Below are positions 53,073-63,690 of a stretch of DNA of 64,000 bases, piece by piece. The DNA is taken from positions 142,219-206,218 of the forward strand of contig NZ_CAJGBN010000072.1 of the NCBI RefSeq assembly GCF_904426505.1, given 5' to 3'. The DNA is from Rubrivivax sp. A210. Lineage in GTDB: Bacteria > Pseudomonadota > Gammaproteobacteria > Burkholderiales > Burkholderiaceae_C. Numbering within the stretch: position 1 is the first letter of the stretch; each line of letters opens with the position of its first letter. The position numbers were made by a program, and so were the translations under genes. Below the pieces are notes generated by a model, which did no database searches, was not told the DNA's origin, and worked only from the letters and a program-made list of their open reading frames with translations.

Positions 53073-53136
53073 GGCGGCCCTTCTCCATCGGCGGCCGCGG
53101 CAAGCGGCACGGCACCCCAGCTTCGAAGAGGACGAC

Positions 53137-55461
53137 ATGAGCTTCCTGGACAGGATCAAAAGCGCCGCTGGCCGCGCCAAACCCGAAGCCGGGAGCTCGG
53201 CGCTGCCGCCGCCTTATGACGAGTTGACGCAGGCACCCGAGCCCATGGAGGCCACGGTGCGCCTGGGCCAGAGCACGCTGTCACCCGACCTGGGGCGCGG
53301 TGACCGTGGCGATTCCTCCATCATCTCCGAGGCCGCGCCCTCCGAGCTGGCGGCCGAGTACAGCGAGTCCCACGGCGGCGCGGTGCAGCTGCCGGCCGAT
53401 CAGGGCAGCGGATTCCCCGTCATCGGCCACTGGCCGCTGGCCAATCAGCAGCGCGTGCTGGTCATCGTGGTCGGCGCCGGCCTGGCGCTGCTGCTGCTGG
53501 TGGGCCTGCTGGCGCTGTCGTCCAGCAGCCGCACGGCGTCCCAGGTCACGGCCGCGGGCCAGGCGACGACGCAATCGCAGCGCCTGGCCAAGTCGGTTTC
53601 CCAGGCCCTGGTGGGCAATGCCGCGGCCTTCCCCGAGGTCAAGGAAAGCGTCGAGATCCTCACCCGCAACATGCGCAGCCTGGCCACTGGCGACGGCGAC
53701 GTGGCGGCCGCACCCGGCGCCTTGCAGGAGGACGTGACGGCGCTGATGCCCATGGTCGAGCGCGCCGAGAAGAACGCCGCCGCGGTGCTGGCGCAGCAGA
53801 AGACGCTGACCCAGGTGGGCGCCGCGCTGCGCGCCATCAACCGCCAGAGCGCCGACCTGCTGGAAACGGCCGAGACGGTGTCGTCGCTCAAGCTCCAGGG
53901 CGGCGCCTCGGCGGCCGAGCTGTCGGCCGTGGGCCAGCTGGTGATGCTGACCCAGCGAATCGGCAAGAGCGCCAACGAATTCCTCACCAGTGAAGGCGTC
54001 AGCGCCGAGGCGGTGTTCCTGCTCGGCAAGGATCTCAACTCCTTCAAGGAAATCGCCCAAGGCGTGATCGACGGCAATGCCGAACTGCGCCTGCCGGGCA
54101 CCAAGGATGCGCAGGTGCGCGAGAAGCTCCAGCTGCTGCTCAAGCAGTACGAGCAGACCCGCGTCGAGGCCAGCGCCATCCTGGGCAATCTGCAAGGCCT
54201 GGTGGCCGTGCGCGAGGCCCAGGCCTCGGTGGTGAAGGAAAGCGAGCCGCTGCGCCTGGGCCTGGACAAGCTGCAGCAGGGCCTGGCGGGCGAGGGCGGC
54301 TTCGGCGGCGCGCGCCTGTTCTTCGGCCTCATCGCGCTGGCGCTGATTACCGCCGGCGGCGTGGGCTCGCTGCGCCTGTTCCTGCTCGACCAGACCAGCC
54401 GCATGCGCGCGGCCGACGCCCAGCGCCACGACGCCGTGCGCCAGGAAGAAGAGGCCAAGCGTGTGAACGACGCCAACCAGGCGGCCATTCTGCGGCTCAT
54501 GAACGAGCTGCAGACGGTGGCCGAGGGCGATCTCACCCAGCAGGCCACGGTGACGGAAGACATCACCGGCGCCATCGCCGACTCGGTGAACTACACGGTG
54601 GAAGAGTTGCGCACCCTGGTGGCCCAGGTGCAGGCCACGGTGGGCCGGGTGACCGACACCACGCAACAGGTCGATCAGACCTCGACCGAGCTGCTGGCGG
54701 CATCGACCGAGCAGTTGCGCGAAATCCGTGACACCGGCGAATCGGTGCTGCAGATGGCCGAGCGCATCAAGGACGTGTCGGCCCAGGCGCAGGAAACCGC
54801 CAGCGTGGCGCGCCAGTCGCTGCGCGCGTCGGAGACCGGCCTGCACGCGGTGCAGAACGCCATCGGCGGCATGAACGCCATCCGCGACCAGATCCAGGAC
54901 ACCTCCAAGCGCATCAAGCGCCTGGGCGAAAGCTCGCAGGAGATCGGCGAGATCACCGAGCTGATTTCCGACATTACCGAGCAGACCAACGTGCTGGCGC
55001 TCAACGCCGCCATCCAGGCCGCCAGCGCCGGCGAGGCCGGCCGCGGCTTCAGCGTGGTGGCCGAGGAAGTGCAGCGCCTGGCCGAACGCTCGGGCGACGC
55101 GACGCGCCAGATCGCCGCCATCGTGCGCACCATCCAGACCGACACCCAGGACGCCGTCGGCGCCATGGAGCGCAGCACCCAGGGCGTGGTCGAGGGCGCG
55201 CGCCTGTCCGACGCCGCTGGCGCCGCGCTGGGCGACATCGACCGCGTCACGCGCGAACTCGCCGACCTGATCGGGCGCATCTCGCTCGAGGCGGCGCGCG
55301 AGGCGCAGTCGGCCAACGTGGTGGCCGAGAACATCCAGCACATCTTCGCCGTCACCGAACAGACTTCCGAAGGCACGCGCTCGACGGCGCAGATGGTGCG
55401 CGAGTTGTCGCGCACCGCCGAGGAATTGAAGTCTTCGGTGGCACGGTTCAAGATCGAGTAG
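53137..55461 (+). CDS. pilJ: Methyl-accepting chemotaxis protein PilJ
   Basis: 774 residues. About 100 cytosolic N-terminal residues precede the first membrane segment (VLVIVVGAGLALLLLVGLLAL, about 105-125). The periplasmic domain holds PilJ-type helices (ARSAINRQSADLLETAETV-like region near 230-250). The second membrane segment is near 390-410, then a HAMP-like part and the signalling domain with tip DITEQTNVLALNAAIQAASA near residue 610. Polar pilus-surface sensor feeding ChpA. The long N-terminal extension is common in Burkholderiales PilJ as I recall. Confidence 0.96.
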   Translation: MSFLDRIKSAAGRAKPEAGSSALPPPYDELTQAPEPMEATVRLGQSTLSPDLGRGDRGDSSIISEAAPSELAAEYSESHGGAVQLPADQGSGFPVIGHWPLANQQRVLVIVVGAGLALLLLVGLLALSSSSRTASQVTAAGQATTQSQRLAKSVSQALVGNAAAFPEVKESVEILTRNMRSLATGDGDVAAAPGALQEDVTALMPMVERAEKNAAAVLAQQKTLTQVGAALRAINRQSADLLETAETVSSLKLQGGASAAELSAVGQLVMLTQRIGKSANEFLTSEGVSAEAVFLLGKDLNSFKEIAQGVIDGNAELRLPGTKDAQVREKLQLLLKQYEQTRVEASAILGNLQGLVAVREAQASVVKESEPLRLGLDKLQQGLAGEGGFGGARLFFGLIALALITAGGVGSLRLFLLDQTSRMRAADAQRHDAVRQEEEAKRVNDANQAAILRLMNELQTVAEGDLTQQATVTEDITGAIADSVNYTVEELRTLVAQVQATVGRVTDTTQQVDQTSTELLAASTEQLREIRDTGESVLQMAERIKDVSAQAQETASVARQSLRASETGLHAVQNAIGGMNAIRDQIQDTSKRIKRLGESSQEIGEITELISDITEQTNVLALNAAIQAASAGEAGRGFSVVAEEVQRLAERSGDATRQIAAIVRTIQTDTQDAVGAMERSTQGVVEGARLSDAAGAALGDIDRVTRELADLIGRISLEAAREAQSANVVAENIQHIFAVTEQTSEGTRSTAQMVRELSRTAEELKSSVARFKIE

Positions 55462-55483
55462 CCGCGCCGGCAGCCCACCCACG

Positions 55484-58400
55484 ATGCAAGACACCATGGA
55501 TTCCGCCAGCGAAGACAGCGTCCATACCGGCGATGACCTGAGCGCCCTGGCGTGGGTCCACGGCGAGTTGCGCCGTTCGCTCGACACCGCGCACAAGGCA
55601 CTGCGGCGCTACCTCAAGGAAGCCGAGATCCTCGGCGACAGCGACCTCGACGCGGTCGACCCTGCCATCCTGCGCAGCGCCCGCACCCAGCTGCACCAGG
55701 GTGTGGGCGCGCTCGAGCTCGTTGGCCTGCCGGCCGTGGCCGACGTGCTGCGCGCGAGCGAGCAGGCGGTGCAGCGCCTCATCAACCGGCCCGCCCTCAT
55801 CGACGTGGCGGCGGTCGAGGTGATCGAGCACGTCTCCTTCGCCCTGCTCGACTTCATGGCGCGCCAGCTCGCCGGCAAGGCGGTGTCGCCGGTGGCGCTG
55901 TTCCCGCAGTACCGCGCCGCGCTGCAGCTGGCCGGAGCCGACCGCGTACACCCGGCCGACCTGTGGAAGCGCGACTGGCAATGGCTGGAGCTGCCGGCCG
56001 ACCCGGTGGCGCGCCCGCGCAATGCCGACGACGACGCGCGCAGCGAGATGGAAACGCTGGTGCTGGCGCTGATGCGCGACAGCGGCCGCAATCCCGCCCT
56101 CGGCCCCCTGTCGCGCATGAGCGATCTCTGCGCCGAGCTCGGCGCCGGCGCGCGCCGCTTCGACGGCGGCCGCCGCCTGGCCACTTTCTGGCAACTGGCG
56201 GCAGCGGTCTTCGAGGGCCAGGCCGCCGGCCTCATTCCCAGCGACAGCTACACCAAGCGCTTCGCCTCGCGCCTGCTGGCGCAGCTGCGCACCAGCATGC
56301 GCGGCCAGCCCGAGACCTCTGACCGCCTGGCCCAGGATCTGCTGTTCTTCTGCAGCCAGGCCCGCCTGCCGGCAGCCGATATCAAGTCGCCGCGACTGGC
56401 CGCCGTGCGCCAGGCCTGGCAGCTCGAGCAGCACCCGGCCGTCGACTACGAGACGCCGCGCCTGGGCCGCTTCGACCCCGCCCTGCTGGCGCTGGCGCGC
56501 AAGCGCGTCGCCGCGGCACGCGACTCCTGGTCGGCTGCGGCCGGCGGCGAACAGCACCGCATCGGCTCGCTGGTCGAGCAGTTCACGCTGGTCGGCGAAT
56601 CGCTGGCCCGCCTCTTCCCCTCGGGCGATGTGCTCGCGCAGGCGCTGCAGACGGCGGTGCAGCAGACGGTCGACAACGACAGCGCGCCGCCACCGCCGCT
56701 GGCGATGGAAGTCGCCACCAGCATCCTCTACCTGGACGCCTCGCTCGAAGACGGTGAGTTCGACCAGCCCGAGCTGGCCGCGCGCATCGAGCGCCTGGCC
56801 AGCCGCATCGACGAGGTGCGCAACGGTGCCGATCCGCAGCCGCTCGATCTGTGGATGGAGGAGCTCTACCGCCGCGTCTCCGACCGCCAGACCATGGGCA
56901 GCGTGGTGCAGGAGCTGCGCGCCTCGCTGTCGGAGGTCGAAAAGCAGATCGACCAGTACTTCCGCAATCCGGCCGAGCGCCAGGTGCTGATCCCGGTGCC
57001 GGGCCAGCTGTCGGCGATGCGCGGCGTGCTCTCGGTGCTGGGCCTGACGCAGGCTTCGCAGGCCGTGATCCACATGCGCGACGATGTCGACGCGCTGGCC
57101 CAGACCGAGGTCGACCCGCAGCGCGCCATCCAGGCCGGCACCTTCGACCGCCTGGCCGACAACCTGGGCGCCCTGAGCTTCCTCATCGACATGCTCAGCG
57201 TGCAGCCGGCGCTGGCCAAGTCGCTGTTCCGCTTCGACCCCGAAACCGGCAGCCTGAGCGCGGTGATGGGCCAGTCCGAGCGCGTCTCGGCCTTCGCAGG
57301 CCTTGATGAGCTGCCACCCGACACCGCACCGGCGCCCACCATGCAGGTGCAGGTGCAGGCCCTGGCCGACGCAGCCGCGCCGGCCGGCCTGGGCGACGAC
57401 GAACTCGCCGGCCGCATCGACGCCATGGCGCAGCGCGCGCTGGCTGCCGACCAGCCCGAGCTGGCGCGCCGCCTCGGCGGCCTGCGCAACGCCCTGCGTT
57501 CGGGCAGCGCCTCGCGCGAAAGCGTCAACGCCGAACTCGCCCAGGCGGCGGCCGCGCTCAGCGGCCCGGCGCCCGAGGCCCTGCCGGCCGCCGCCCCGGT
57601 GCCGCCGCCCGTGCCGGCGCCGGTGGGTGGCACCGGCCTCGAAGAAGACGCCGAAATGCGCGAGATCTTCATCGAGGAGGCCAACGAGGTCGTGGCCGCG
57701 GCGCGCGCCGCACTCGAGCGTCTGGCCGACGAGCCCGAGAGCGCCGAGGGCATGACCACCGTGCGCCGTGCCTTCCACACCCTCAAGGGCAGCTCGCGCA
57801 TGGTCGGGCTGAGCGATTTCGGCGAGGCCGCCTGGGCCTGCGAACAGCTCTACAACGCCCGCCTCGCCCATGCGCCGCGCATGGACGGGCCGCTGCGCAC
57901 CCTCACCGGCGAGGCGCTCAACTATTTCGCCGACTGGGCCGAGTCCATCGCCGCCGGCCGCGACGACGGCCACCACCCGGCCGAAGTCGCCAAGGCCGCC
58001 GACGCGCTGCGCCTGGAAGGCACGCGGCTGCCCATTGCGCTGCCCGTGCGCGCCGCGCCGGCGATGCCGGAAGAGGCGCTGGCCCGCCCGGCCCCGCCGC
58101 CCGAGCCCGAACTGCAGCCGCTGGTGCTGGACCTCGCTCCCGACGAGGAGGAGCTGCCCGCGCTCGCGCCCACGCCCACCCCCGCGCCCGCCGAGGCGGA
58201 AGCAATCCACCTCGATCTGCCGGCCGTCGACGCGCCGCTGGCACCGGCGCCGCAGGCGCTGGTCGACGAGGCGCTGCAGGCCCTGGGCCTGCCCGATCTG
58301 CTGCCGCCGGCCGAGGCCGAGGCCGCGGACGCTGCCGCGCCAGTGCCGGAGCTGCCGGAGCTGCCCGAGGATCTTCTCGCCACCCTGCCCGAGGCATTTT

Positions 58401-61400
58401 CGGAAGCCGCGCCCGATCCGGTGCCCGAGGTGCCCACGTTGCCGGTCGCCGAGTCGACCGAACTGCCCAGCCTCGATGCCCTGCCCGAGCTGGTTCCGAC
58501 GCCGACCCTGCCCGAGTTCGACCTCGCCGACCTCGATCTCGACTTTGCGCTCGAAGGTGAGGCCGATGGCGGGACGCCTGCCGATGCCGCGCCGCTGTCA
58601 GCGCTCGCCGAGCGCCTGCCCGATCTGCCCAGCGCGGCCGACCTCGACCTCGGCCTGCCGCCGGCGGCGGCCCCCGCCGAACTGGACTTTTCCTTCGATC
58701 TCGGCGACGAGCCGGCCGCGCCGCCGGCGCCCGAACCCGCCGAGCTGCCTGCGACGGCCGAATCCCCCGCATTGCTTGGCGCCGCCGCGGCGGCCGAGCC
58801 GCCGTTGGCCGACTACGAGGCGACGCAAATCATCCCGGCGCCCCCGCCCACGCCAGCCGGCGAGGTGGTGGAGGTCGACTTTGCCGATCTCGCCGACATC
58901 TTCGGCACCGCGGCGCCCGCGCCGGCACCGGCTCCCGAGCCGGCGCCGTTGCCGGCGGCGCCCGACCTGCTGGATCTGCCCACGGCCGCCGAGGCCCCGG
59001 TGGCGTCGCTGGCCGACGAGATCATCGACATCGGCGCCCCCGAGCTCGAAGCCGCCGCCGACATCGGCTTCGACCTCGAGGTGCCGGCCGAGCCGGCCGC
59101 CGACCTGGCGCTGGACTTCGGCGACGAGACCCCCGTCGCCGCCACCCAGGTGCTGCCCACGCTGGACGAGGTGTCGGTCGCGCACGAGCCCGATCCGCTG
59201 CTCGATCCGGCCCTGTTCGAGCCCGCACCGGTGGCCGATCTGGCGCTAGACCTGACAGCGCTAGACCTGGCAGCACCCGAGCCCTCGGCGCCCGCCGAAT
59301 CCGCGCTCGAAGCGCCGGCCGATTCCCCGGTTGAAGCGCCGGGTGAAGCGCTTGGTGAAGCGCCAGCCGAGGCGGTGGAAGAAGAGCCGGTGCGCGTCAT
59401 CGGCCACCTGCGCATCAGCATTCCGCTGTTCAACATCTTCCTCAACGAGGCCGACGAGCAATCGCGCCGCCTCGTCACCGAGTTGGCCGAGTGGGCCGTC
59501 GAATCCGAGCGCCACACGGTGCCCGAGAGCTGTGCGGCGCTGGCGCATTCGCTGGCCGGCAATTGCGGCACGGTGGGCTATGCCGAGCTGTCGGCGTTGG
59601 CGCGTGCGCTCGAGCATGCGCTGGTGCGCTCGCACCAGGCCGGCCACGGACGGCCGGGCGAGGCGGCGCTGTTCACCGACGCTGCCGAGGAAATCCGGCG
59701 CCTGCTGCACCAGTTTGCGGCCGGCTTCCTGCACGGCGTCGATGCCGAGCTGATGGCCCGCCTGGCCGAGCACGAGCGCCTGCCGGTGCCGCCGACCAGC
59801 GTCGAGCAGATGGCGCAGGAAGCCGCCGACGCCGAGGCAGGCGACGGCTGGCTGCCGGCCGATGCGGTGGCGGCAGCGGCCGAGCCCGCGGTGGCGGCGG
59901 CGGCGGCCAGCGCGGCCCAGGCCGAGTCCGACGGCATAGCCGCCGTCGACCACATCGACCCCGACCTCTTCCCCATCTTCGAAGAAGAGGCCGAGGAACT
60001 GCTGCCGCAGCTGCAATCGCGGCTGCGCGACTGGCTCGACCATCCGGGCGACGGCGGTGCGGCCTCGGCCTGCATGCGCACGCTGCACACCTTCAAGGGC
60101 GGCGCACGCCTGTCGGGCGCGATGCGCCTGGGCGAGATGGCGCACCGCCTGGAAACCGCGATCGAGGATCTGAGCCGGCGCGACGCCGTGCAGCTCGAAG
60201 ACATCGAACCGTTGGTGGCACGCGCCGACGGCATGAGCATGGCCTTCGAGGCCTTGCGCAAAGGCGGGGTGCAAGCGCGGGGCGCCGTCGCGGCCCCAGC
60301 GCCCGTGCCCTTTCGTCCCGAGCTTCCTGCTCCGCTGGTGGAGACGCCGCCGGTTGAGGCGGTTGATGCGGCGCCGCTGAGCGCCGAGATCATTCCGCTC
60401 TTCGGCGAGCCCGCACCGGCAGCGACCGAGACCGAATCCGTCGATGAGGCCCTTGCCGCCGCGCTGGCGGTGCCGGCCGCCAATGACGACGAGGCCACAG
60501 TGCCGGTCGCGGAGCCCGCCGCCGGCGGAGCCGAGCTTGCCGAGGCTCCCGCCGAACTGGCGGAGCCCGTGGCACCGCCGCCGCCGGTGGCCGTCGACTG
60601 GGCGCGCTTCCCCGCCGCCCGGCCGCTGGCGCCCGAGGCTGCAGCCGAGCGTGCCGGGGCGGGCGCCGCGGCCGCGGTGCGCGTGCGCGCCGGCCTGCTT
60701 GACCGCATGGTCAATCAGGCGGGCGAGGTCAGCATCACGCGCGCCCGCATCGATTCCAATGTCAAGCAGCTGCAGGGCTCGCTGGGCGAGCTGACCGACA
60801 GCCTCGAGCGGATGCGGCGCCAATTGCGCGACATCGAGGTTCAGGCCGAGTCCCAGATCAGCTCGCGCATCGAGGCCGCCAAGGCCGCGGCCCAGGTCTT
60901 CGACCCGCTGGAGATGGACCGCTTCACGCGCTTCCAGGAGCTGACGCGCTTCATGGCCGAGTCGGTCAACGACGTCGCCACGCTGCAACGCAGCCTGCAG
61001 CGCACGCTGCAGTCGGCCGAAGACGAACTGGCGGCCCAGGCCCGGCTGACGCGCGAATTGCAGGACGACCTGCTGCGCACGCGCATGGTGGAGTTCGAGA
61101 GCGCCGCCGACCGCCTGCATCGCACCGTGCGCCAGGCGGCCAAGGAGACCGGCAAGCAGGTGCGCATGGAACTGCTGGGCGGCGCCATCGAAATCGACCG
61201 CGGCGTGCTCGAACGCATGACCGGGCCCTTCGAGCACCTGCTGCGCAACAGCGTCGCCCACGGCATCGAGGCGCCGGAGGCGCGCAAGGCGGCGGGCAAG
61301 GACGCCGGCGGCCTGGTCAGCGTCACCGTCGCCCAGGCCGGCAACGAGGTTGCGGTCGAGGTCAGCGACGACGGCGCCGGCCTCAATCTAGAGCGTGTGC

Positions 61401-62503
61401 GGGCGCGCGCCATCGAGCGTGGCCTGATGGGCCCGGACTCGCAGCGCAGCGACGACGATCTGGCGCAGCTGATCTTCCTGCCCGGCTTCAGCACCGCCGA
61501 GTCGGTCTCCGAGCTGGCCGGGCGCGGTGTCGGCCTGGACGTGGTGCGCGCCGAGGTCAACGCCATGGGCGGCCGCATCGAGACTCACAGCGAGGCTGGC
61601 CGCGGCACGCGCTTCCGCCTGCTGCTGCCGCTGACCACCGCGGTCACGCAGGTGGTGATGCTGCGCTGCGGCGAGCTGCAGGTGGCCGTGCCCTCGACCC
61701 TGGTCGAGATCGTGCGCCGCGTGCCCACGGCCGAGATCGAGGCGGGCTATGCCGACGCCCATGTCGACTACGCCGGCCAGCGCCTGCCCTTCTTCTGGCT
61801 GGCGGCACTGCTGCAGGGCGCCACGCGCGGCGCCACCAGCGGACGCACGCAGTCGGTGGTGGTCATCCGCAGTGCCAACCAGCGCGTCGTGATCCATGTC
61901 GACGAAGTCGTCGGCAACCAGGAAGTGGTGGTCAAGAACGTCGGCGCCCAGCTTTCGCGCCTGCCCGGCCTGGCCGGCGTGACCCTGCTGCCCTCGGGCG
62001 CCGTGGCCCTCATCTACAACCCGGTGGCGCTGGCGGCGGTCTATGCCGACCAGGTGCGCGAAAGCCAGCACGCCGACCTGGACGGCCCGTTGCTGGCCGA
62101 GCCGCAGCCGGCGCCGCAGACGCGCACGCCGATGGTGATGGTGGTCGACGATTCGCTCACCGTGCGCCGTGTCACCGAGCGCCTGCTCAAGCGCGAGGGC
62201 TACCGCGTCGTCACCGCCAAGGATGGCCTCGACGCCCTCGAGCGCCTGGCCGAGGAGCGGCCGGTGGTGCTGCTGTCGGACATCGAGATGCCGCGCATGG
62301 ACGGCTTCGACCTCGTGCGCAATGTGCGCTCCGATCCGCGCCTGGCCGGCTTGCCGGTGGTGATGATCAGCTCGCGCATCGCGCAGAAGCACCGCGACCA
62401 TGCCGCCGGCCTGGGCGTCGACCACTACCTGGGCAAGCCGTATTCCGAAGAGGAATTGCTGGGGCTGGTGGCGCGTTACGCTGGTGCCGACATCCCGACC
62501 TGA
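55484..62503 (+). CDS. chpA: Hybrid histidine kinase ChpA/PilL of the Pil-Chp system
   Basis: 2339 residues. N-terminal degenerate HPt-like helices (1-650, for example TQLHQGVGALELVGLP). Three HPt-type histidines: H765 (FHTLKGSSRMVG), H1355 (AHSLAGNCGTVG) and H1535 (HTFKGGARLSG). Between the first two lies a roughly 450-residue Pro/Ala/Glu linker (about 850-1300). Then a dimerisation-like helix (LDRMVNQAGEVSITRARI, about 1735), HATPase (N-box LLRNSVAHG about 1920, DDGAG, GRGVGLDVV), CheW-like domain (about 2063-2195) and receiver domain with phosphoacceptor D2266 (LLSDIEMPRMDG). Phosphorylates PilG/PilH to control twitching. Also called pilL. Confidence 0.96.
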   Translation: MQDTMDSASEDSVHTGDDLSALAWVHGELRRSLDTAHKALRRYLKEAEILGDSDLDAVDPAILRSARTQLHQGVGALELVGLPAVADVLRASEQAVQRLINRPALIDVAAVEVIEHVSFALLDFMARQLAGKAVSPVALFPQYRAALQLAGADRVHPADLWKRDWQWLELPADPVARPRNADDDARSEMETLVLALMRDSGRNPALGPLSRMSDLCAELGAGARRFDGGRRLATFWQLAAAVFEGQAAGLIPSDSYTKRFASRLLAQLRTSMRGQPETSDRLAQDLLFFCSQARLPAADIKSPRLAAVRQAWQLEQHPAVDYETPRLGRFDPALLALARKRVAAARDSWSAAAGGEQHRIGSLVEQFTLVGESLARLFPSGDVLAQALQTAVQQTVDNDSAPPPPLAMEVATSILYLDASLEDGEFDQPELAARIERLASRIDEVRNGADPQPLDLWMEELYRRVSDRQTMGSVVQELRASLSEVEKQIDQYFRNPAERQVLIPVPGQLSAMRGVLSVLGLTQASQAVIHMRDDVDALAQTEVDPQRAIQAGTFDRLADNLGALSFLIDMLSVQPALAKSLFRFDPETGSLSAVMGQSERVSAFAGLDELPPDTAPAPTMQVQVQALADAAAPAGLGDDELAGRIDAMAQRALAADQPELARRLGGLRNALRSGSASRESVNAELAQAAAALSGPAPEALPAAAPVPPPVPAPVGGTGLEEDAEMREIFIEEANEVVAAARAALERLADEPESAEGMTTVRRAFHTLKGSSRMVGLSDFGEAAWACEQLYNARLAHAPRMDGPLRTLTGEALNYFADWAESIAAGRDDGHHPAEVAKAADALRLEGTRLPIALPVRAAPAMPEEALARPAPPPEPELQPLVLDLAPDEEELPALAPTPTPAPAEAEAIHLDLPAVDAPLAPAPQALVDEALQALGLPDLLPPAEAEAADAAAPVPELPELPEDLLATLPEAFSEAAPDPVPEVPTLPVAESTELPSLDALPELVPTPTLPEFDLADLDLDFALEGEADGGTPADAAPLSALAERLPDLPSAADLDLGLPPAAAPAELDFSFDLGDEPAAPPAPEPAELPATAESPALLGAAAAAEPPLADYEATQIIPAPPPTPAGEVVEVDFADLADIFGTAAPAPAPAPEPAPLPAAPDLLDLPTAAEAPVASLADEIIDIGAPELEAAADIGFDLEVPAEPAADLALDFGDETPVAATQVLPTLDEVSVAHEPDPLLDPALFEPAPVADLALDLTALDLAAPEPSAPAESALEAPADSPVEAPGEALGEAPAEAVEEEPVRVIGHLRISIPLFNIFLNEADEQSRRLVTELAEWAVESERHTVPESCAALAHSLAGNCGTVGYAELSALARALEHALVRSHQAGHGRPGEAALFTDAAEEIRRLLHQFAAGFLHGVDAELMARLAEHERLPVPPTSVEQMAQEAADAEAGDGWLPADAVAAAAEPAVAAAAASAAQAESDGIAAVDHIDPDLFPIFEEEAEELLPQLQSRLRDWLDHPGDGGAASACMRTLHTFKGGARLSGAMRLGEMAHRLETAIEDLSRRDAVQLEDIEPLVARADGMSMAFEALRKGGVQARGAVAAPAPVPFRPELPAPLVETPPVEAVDAAPLSAEIIPLFGEPAPAATETESVDEALAAALAVPAANDDEATVPVAEPAAGGAELAEAPAELAEPVAPPPPVAVDWARFPAARPLAPEAAAERAGAGAAAAVRVRAGLLDRMVNQAGEVSITRARIDSNVKQLQGSLGELTDSLERMRRQLRDIEVQAESQISSRIEAAKAAAQVFDPLEMDRFTRFQELTRFMAESVNDVATLQRSLQRTLQSAEDELAAQARLTRELQDDLLRTRMVEFESAADRLHRTVRQAAKETGKQVRMELLGGAIEIDRGVLERMTGPFEHLLRNSVAHGIEAPEARKAAGKDAGGLVSVTVAQAGNEVAVEVSDDGAGLNLERVRARAIERGLMGPDSQRSDDDLAQLIFLPGFSTAESVSELAGRGVGLDVVRAEVNAMGGRIETHSEAGRGTRFRLLLPLTTAVTQVVMLRCGELQVAVPSTLVEIVRRVPTAEIEAGYADAHVDYAGQRLPFFWLAALLQGATRGATSGRTQSVVVIRSANQRVVIHVDEVVGNQEVVVKNVGAQLSRLPGLAGVTLLPSGAVALIYNPVALAAVYADQVRESQHADLDGPLLAEPQPAPQTRTPMVMVVDDSLTVRRVTERLLKREGYRVVTAKDGLDALERLAEERPVVLLSDIEMPRMDGFDLVRNVRSDPRLAGLPVVMISSRIAQKHRDHAAGLGVDHYLGKPYSEEELLGLVARYAGADIPT

Positions 62504-62558
62504 GGCTTGGCGCCTTTCCGCCTTCCACGCGGTTCCAGCAGAGAAGTCCCCCGCATCC

Positions 62559-63623
62559 ATGTCCCGCGTTGTCGAACATCTGGCCGAGCTGACGGGTTTC
62601 CGTGACCGTGACCTGCTCGACGTCACCCTCGTCGGTGCGCTCAAGGATCTGCTGCGCCCCATCGGCGCGGCCATCTACCGCCGCGTCGGCGAGCCCGATG
62701 CCGAGCGCTGGCTGACGCGGGCCCGCGTGGGGCCGGGCGACAAGGTCGCCACCGCTGATTCGGTGTGGGCCGACATCGAGAGCCTGCCCTCGCTCGGCGA
62801 CGAGCCCGCGCGTCTGGCCTGCCTGCGGCGCCAGGAGGCCTTTCTGGTGCCGGGTGCGCCGGCGGCGGCCTATTTCCCGCTCGTCGATGACGACGACGTG
62901 CCTGGCGGCGTGCTTGAGATCCACAGCGAGGCCGCGCTCACGCCCGACGATGTGCGCCTGGTCAGCAGCATCCTTCGTGTCTACCGCAACTTCAAGGCGC
63001 TGCTCGACTACTCAGAGCGCGACACGCTCACCGGCCTGCTCAACCGCAAGACCTTCGACGGCAGCTTCCTGCGCATTGCCGCACGCGGGCTTGAGCCCAT
63101 ACAAGACCTGCCCGAGGGCGCACTCGACCACCAACGCCAGGCCGGCCGCACCTGGCTGGGCGTGATCGACATCGACCACTTCAAGTCGGTGAATGACCGC
63201 CACGGCCACCTCATCGGCGACGAGGTGCTGCTGCTGCTGGCGCGCCTGATGCGCTGCACCTTCCGCTGCGACGATCACCTCTACCGCTTCGGGGGCGAGG
63301 AGTTCGTGGTGCTGATGCGCTGCCGCAATGCCACCGACGCCACCGCCGCTTTCGAGCGCCTGCGCCGCAGTGCGAGCGAGTACCCCTTTCCCCAGGTCGG
63401 CCGTATCACGGTGAGCGCCGGCTTCACCGAACTGCGACCGGGCGACACGCCGGGCGCCGCCTTCGAGCGCGCCGACAACGCGATGTACTACGCCAAGCAG
63501 CACGGCCGGGACCAGGTGCTGGACTACGCCACCCTGGTGGCCGACGGCCGCCTGGTCGACACCCAGCGCGCCAGCGAGGTCGAACTCTTCTTGGGCGACC
63601 CGCCGTCCAGTCCCCCCGCTTGA
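62559..63623 (+). CDS. GGDEF diguanylate cyclase
   Basis: 354 residues. N-terminal GAF-like sensory part (about 1-160, no membrane segment), then the cyclase domain from DTLTGLLNRKTFDG. WLGVIDIDHFKSVNDRHGHLIGD and active site FGGEEFVVL (G245-F249). An intact inhibitory-site motif R236-x-x-D239 lies five residues before GGEEF, indicating product feedback. Makes cyclic di-GMP. It follows chpA by 55 bp in the same direction, so it may be cotranscribed and link pilus chemosensing with c-di-GMP. Confidence 0.94.
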   Translation: MSRVVEHLAELTGFRDRDLLDVTLVGALKDLLRPIGAAIYRRVGEPDAERWLTRARVGPGDKVATADSVWADIESLPSLGDEPARLACLRRQEAFLVPGAPAAAYFPLVDDDDVPGGVLEIHSEAALTPDDVRLVSSILRVYRNFKALLDYSERDTLTGLLNRKTFDGSFLRIAARGLEPIQDLPEGALDHQRQAGRTWLGVIDIDHFKSVNDRHGHLIGDEVLLLLARLMRCTFRCDDHLYRFGGEEFVVLMRCRNATDATAAFERLRRSASEYPFPQVGRITVSAGFTELRPGDTPGAAFERADNAMYYAKQHGRDQVLDYATLVADGRLVDTQRASEVELFLGDPPSSPPA

Positions 63624-63690
63624 CCCAGGTGGATTCGGGTTTGAGTCCAATGCAGGCTGCGCGGCCTGCTGGCCACCGACGAGTGCATCC

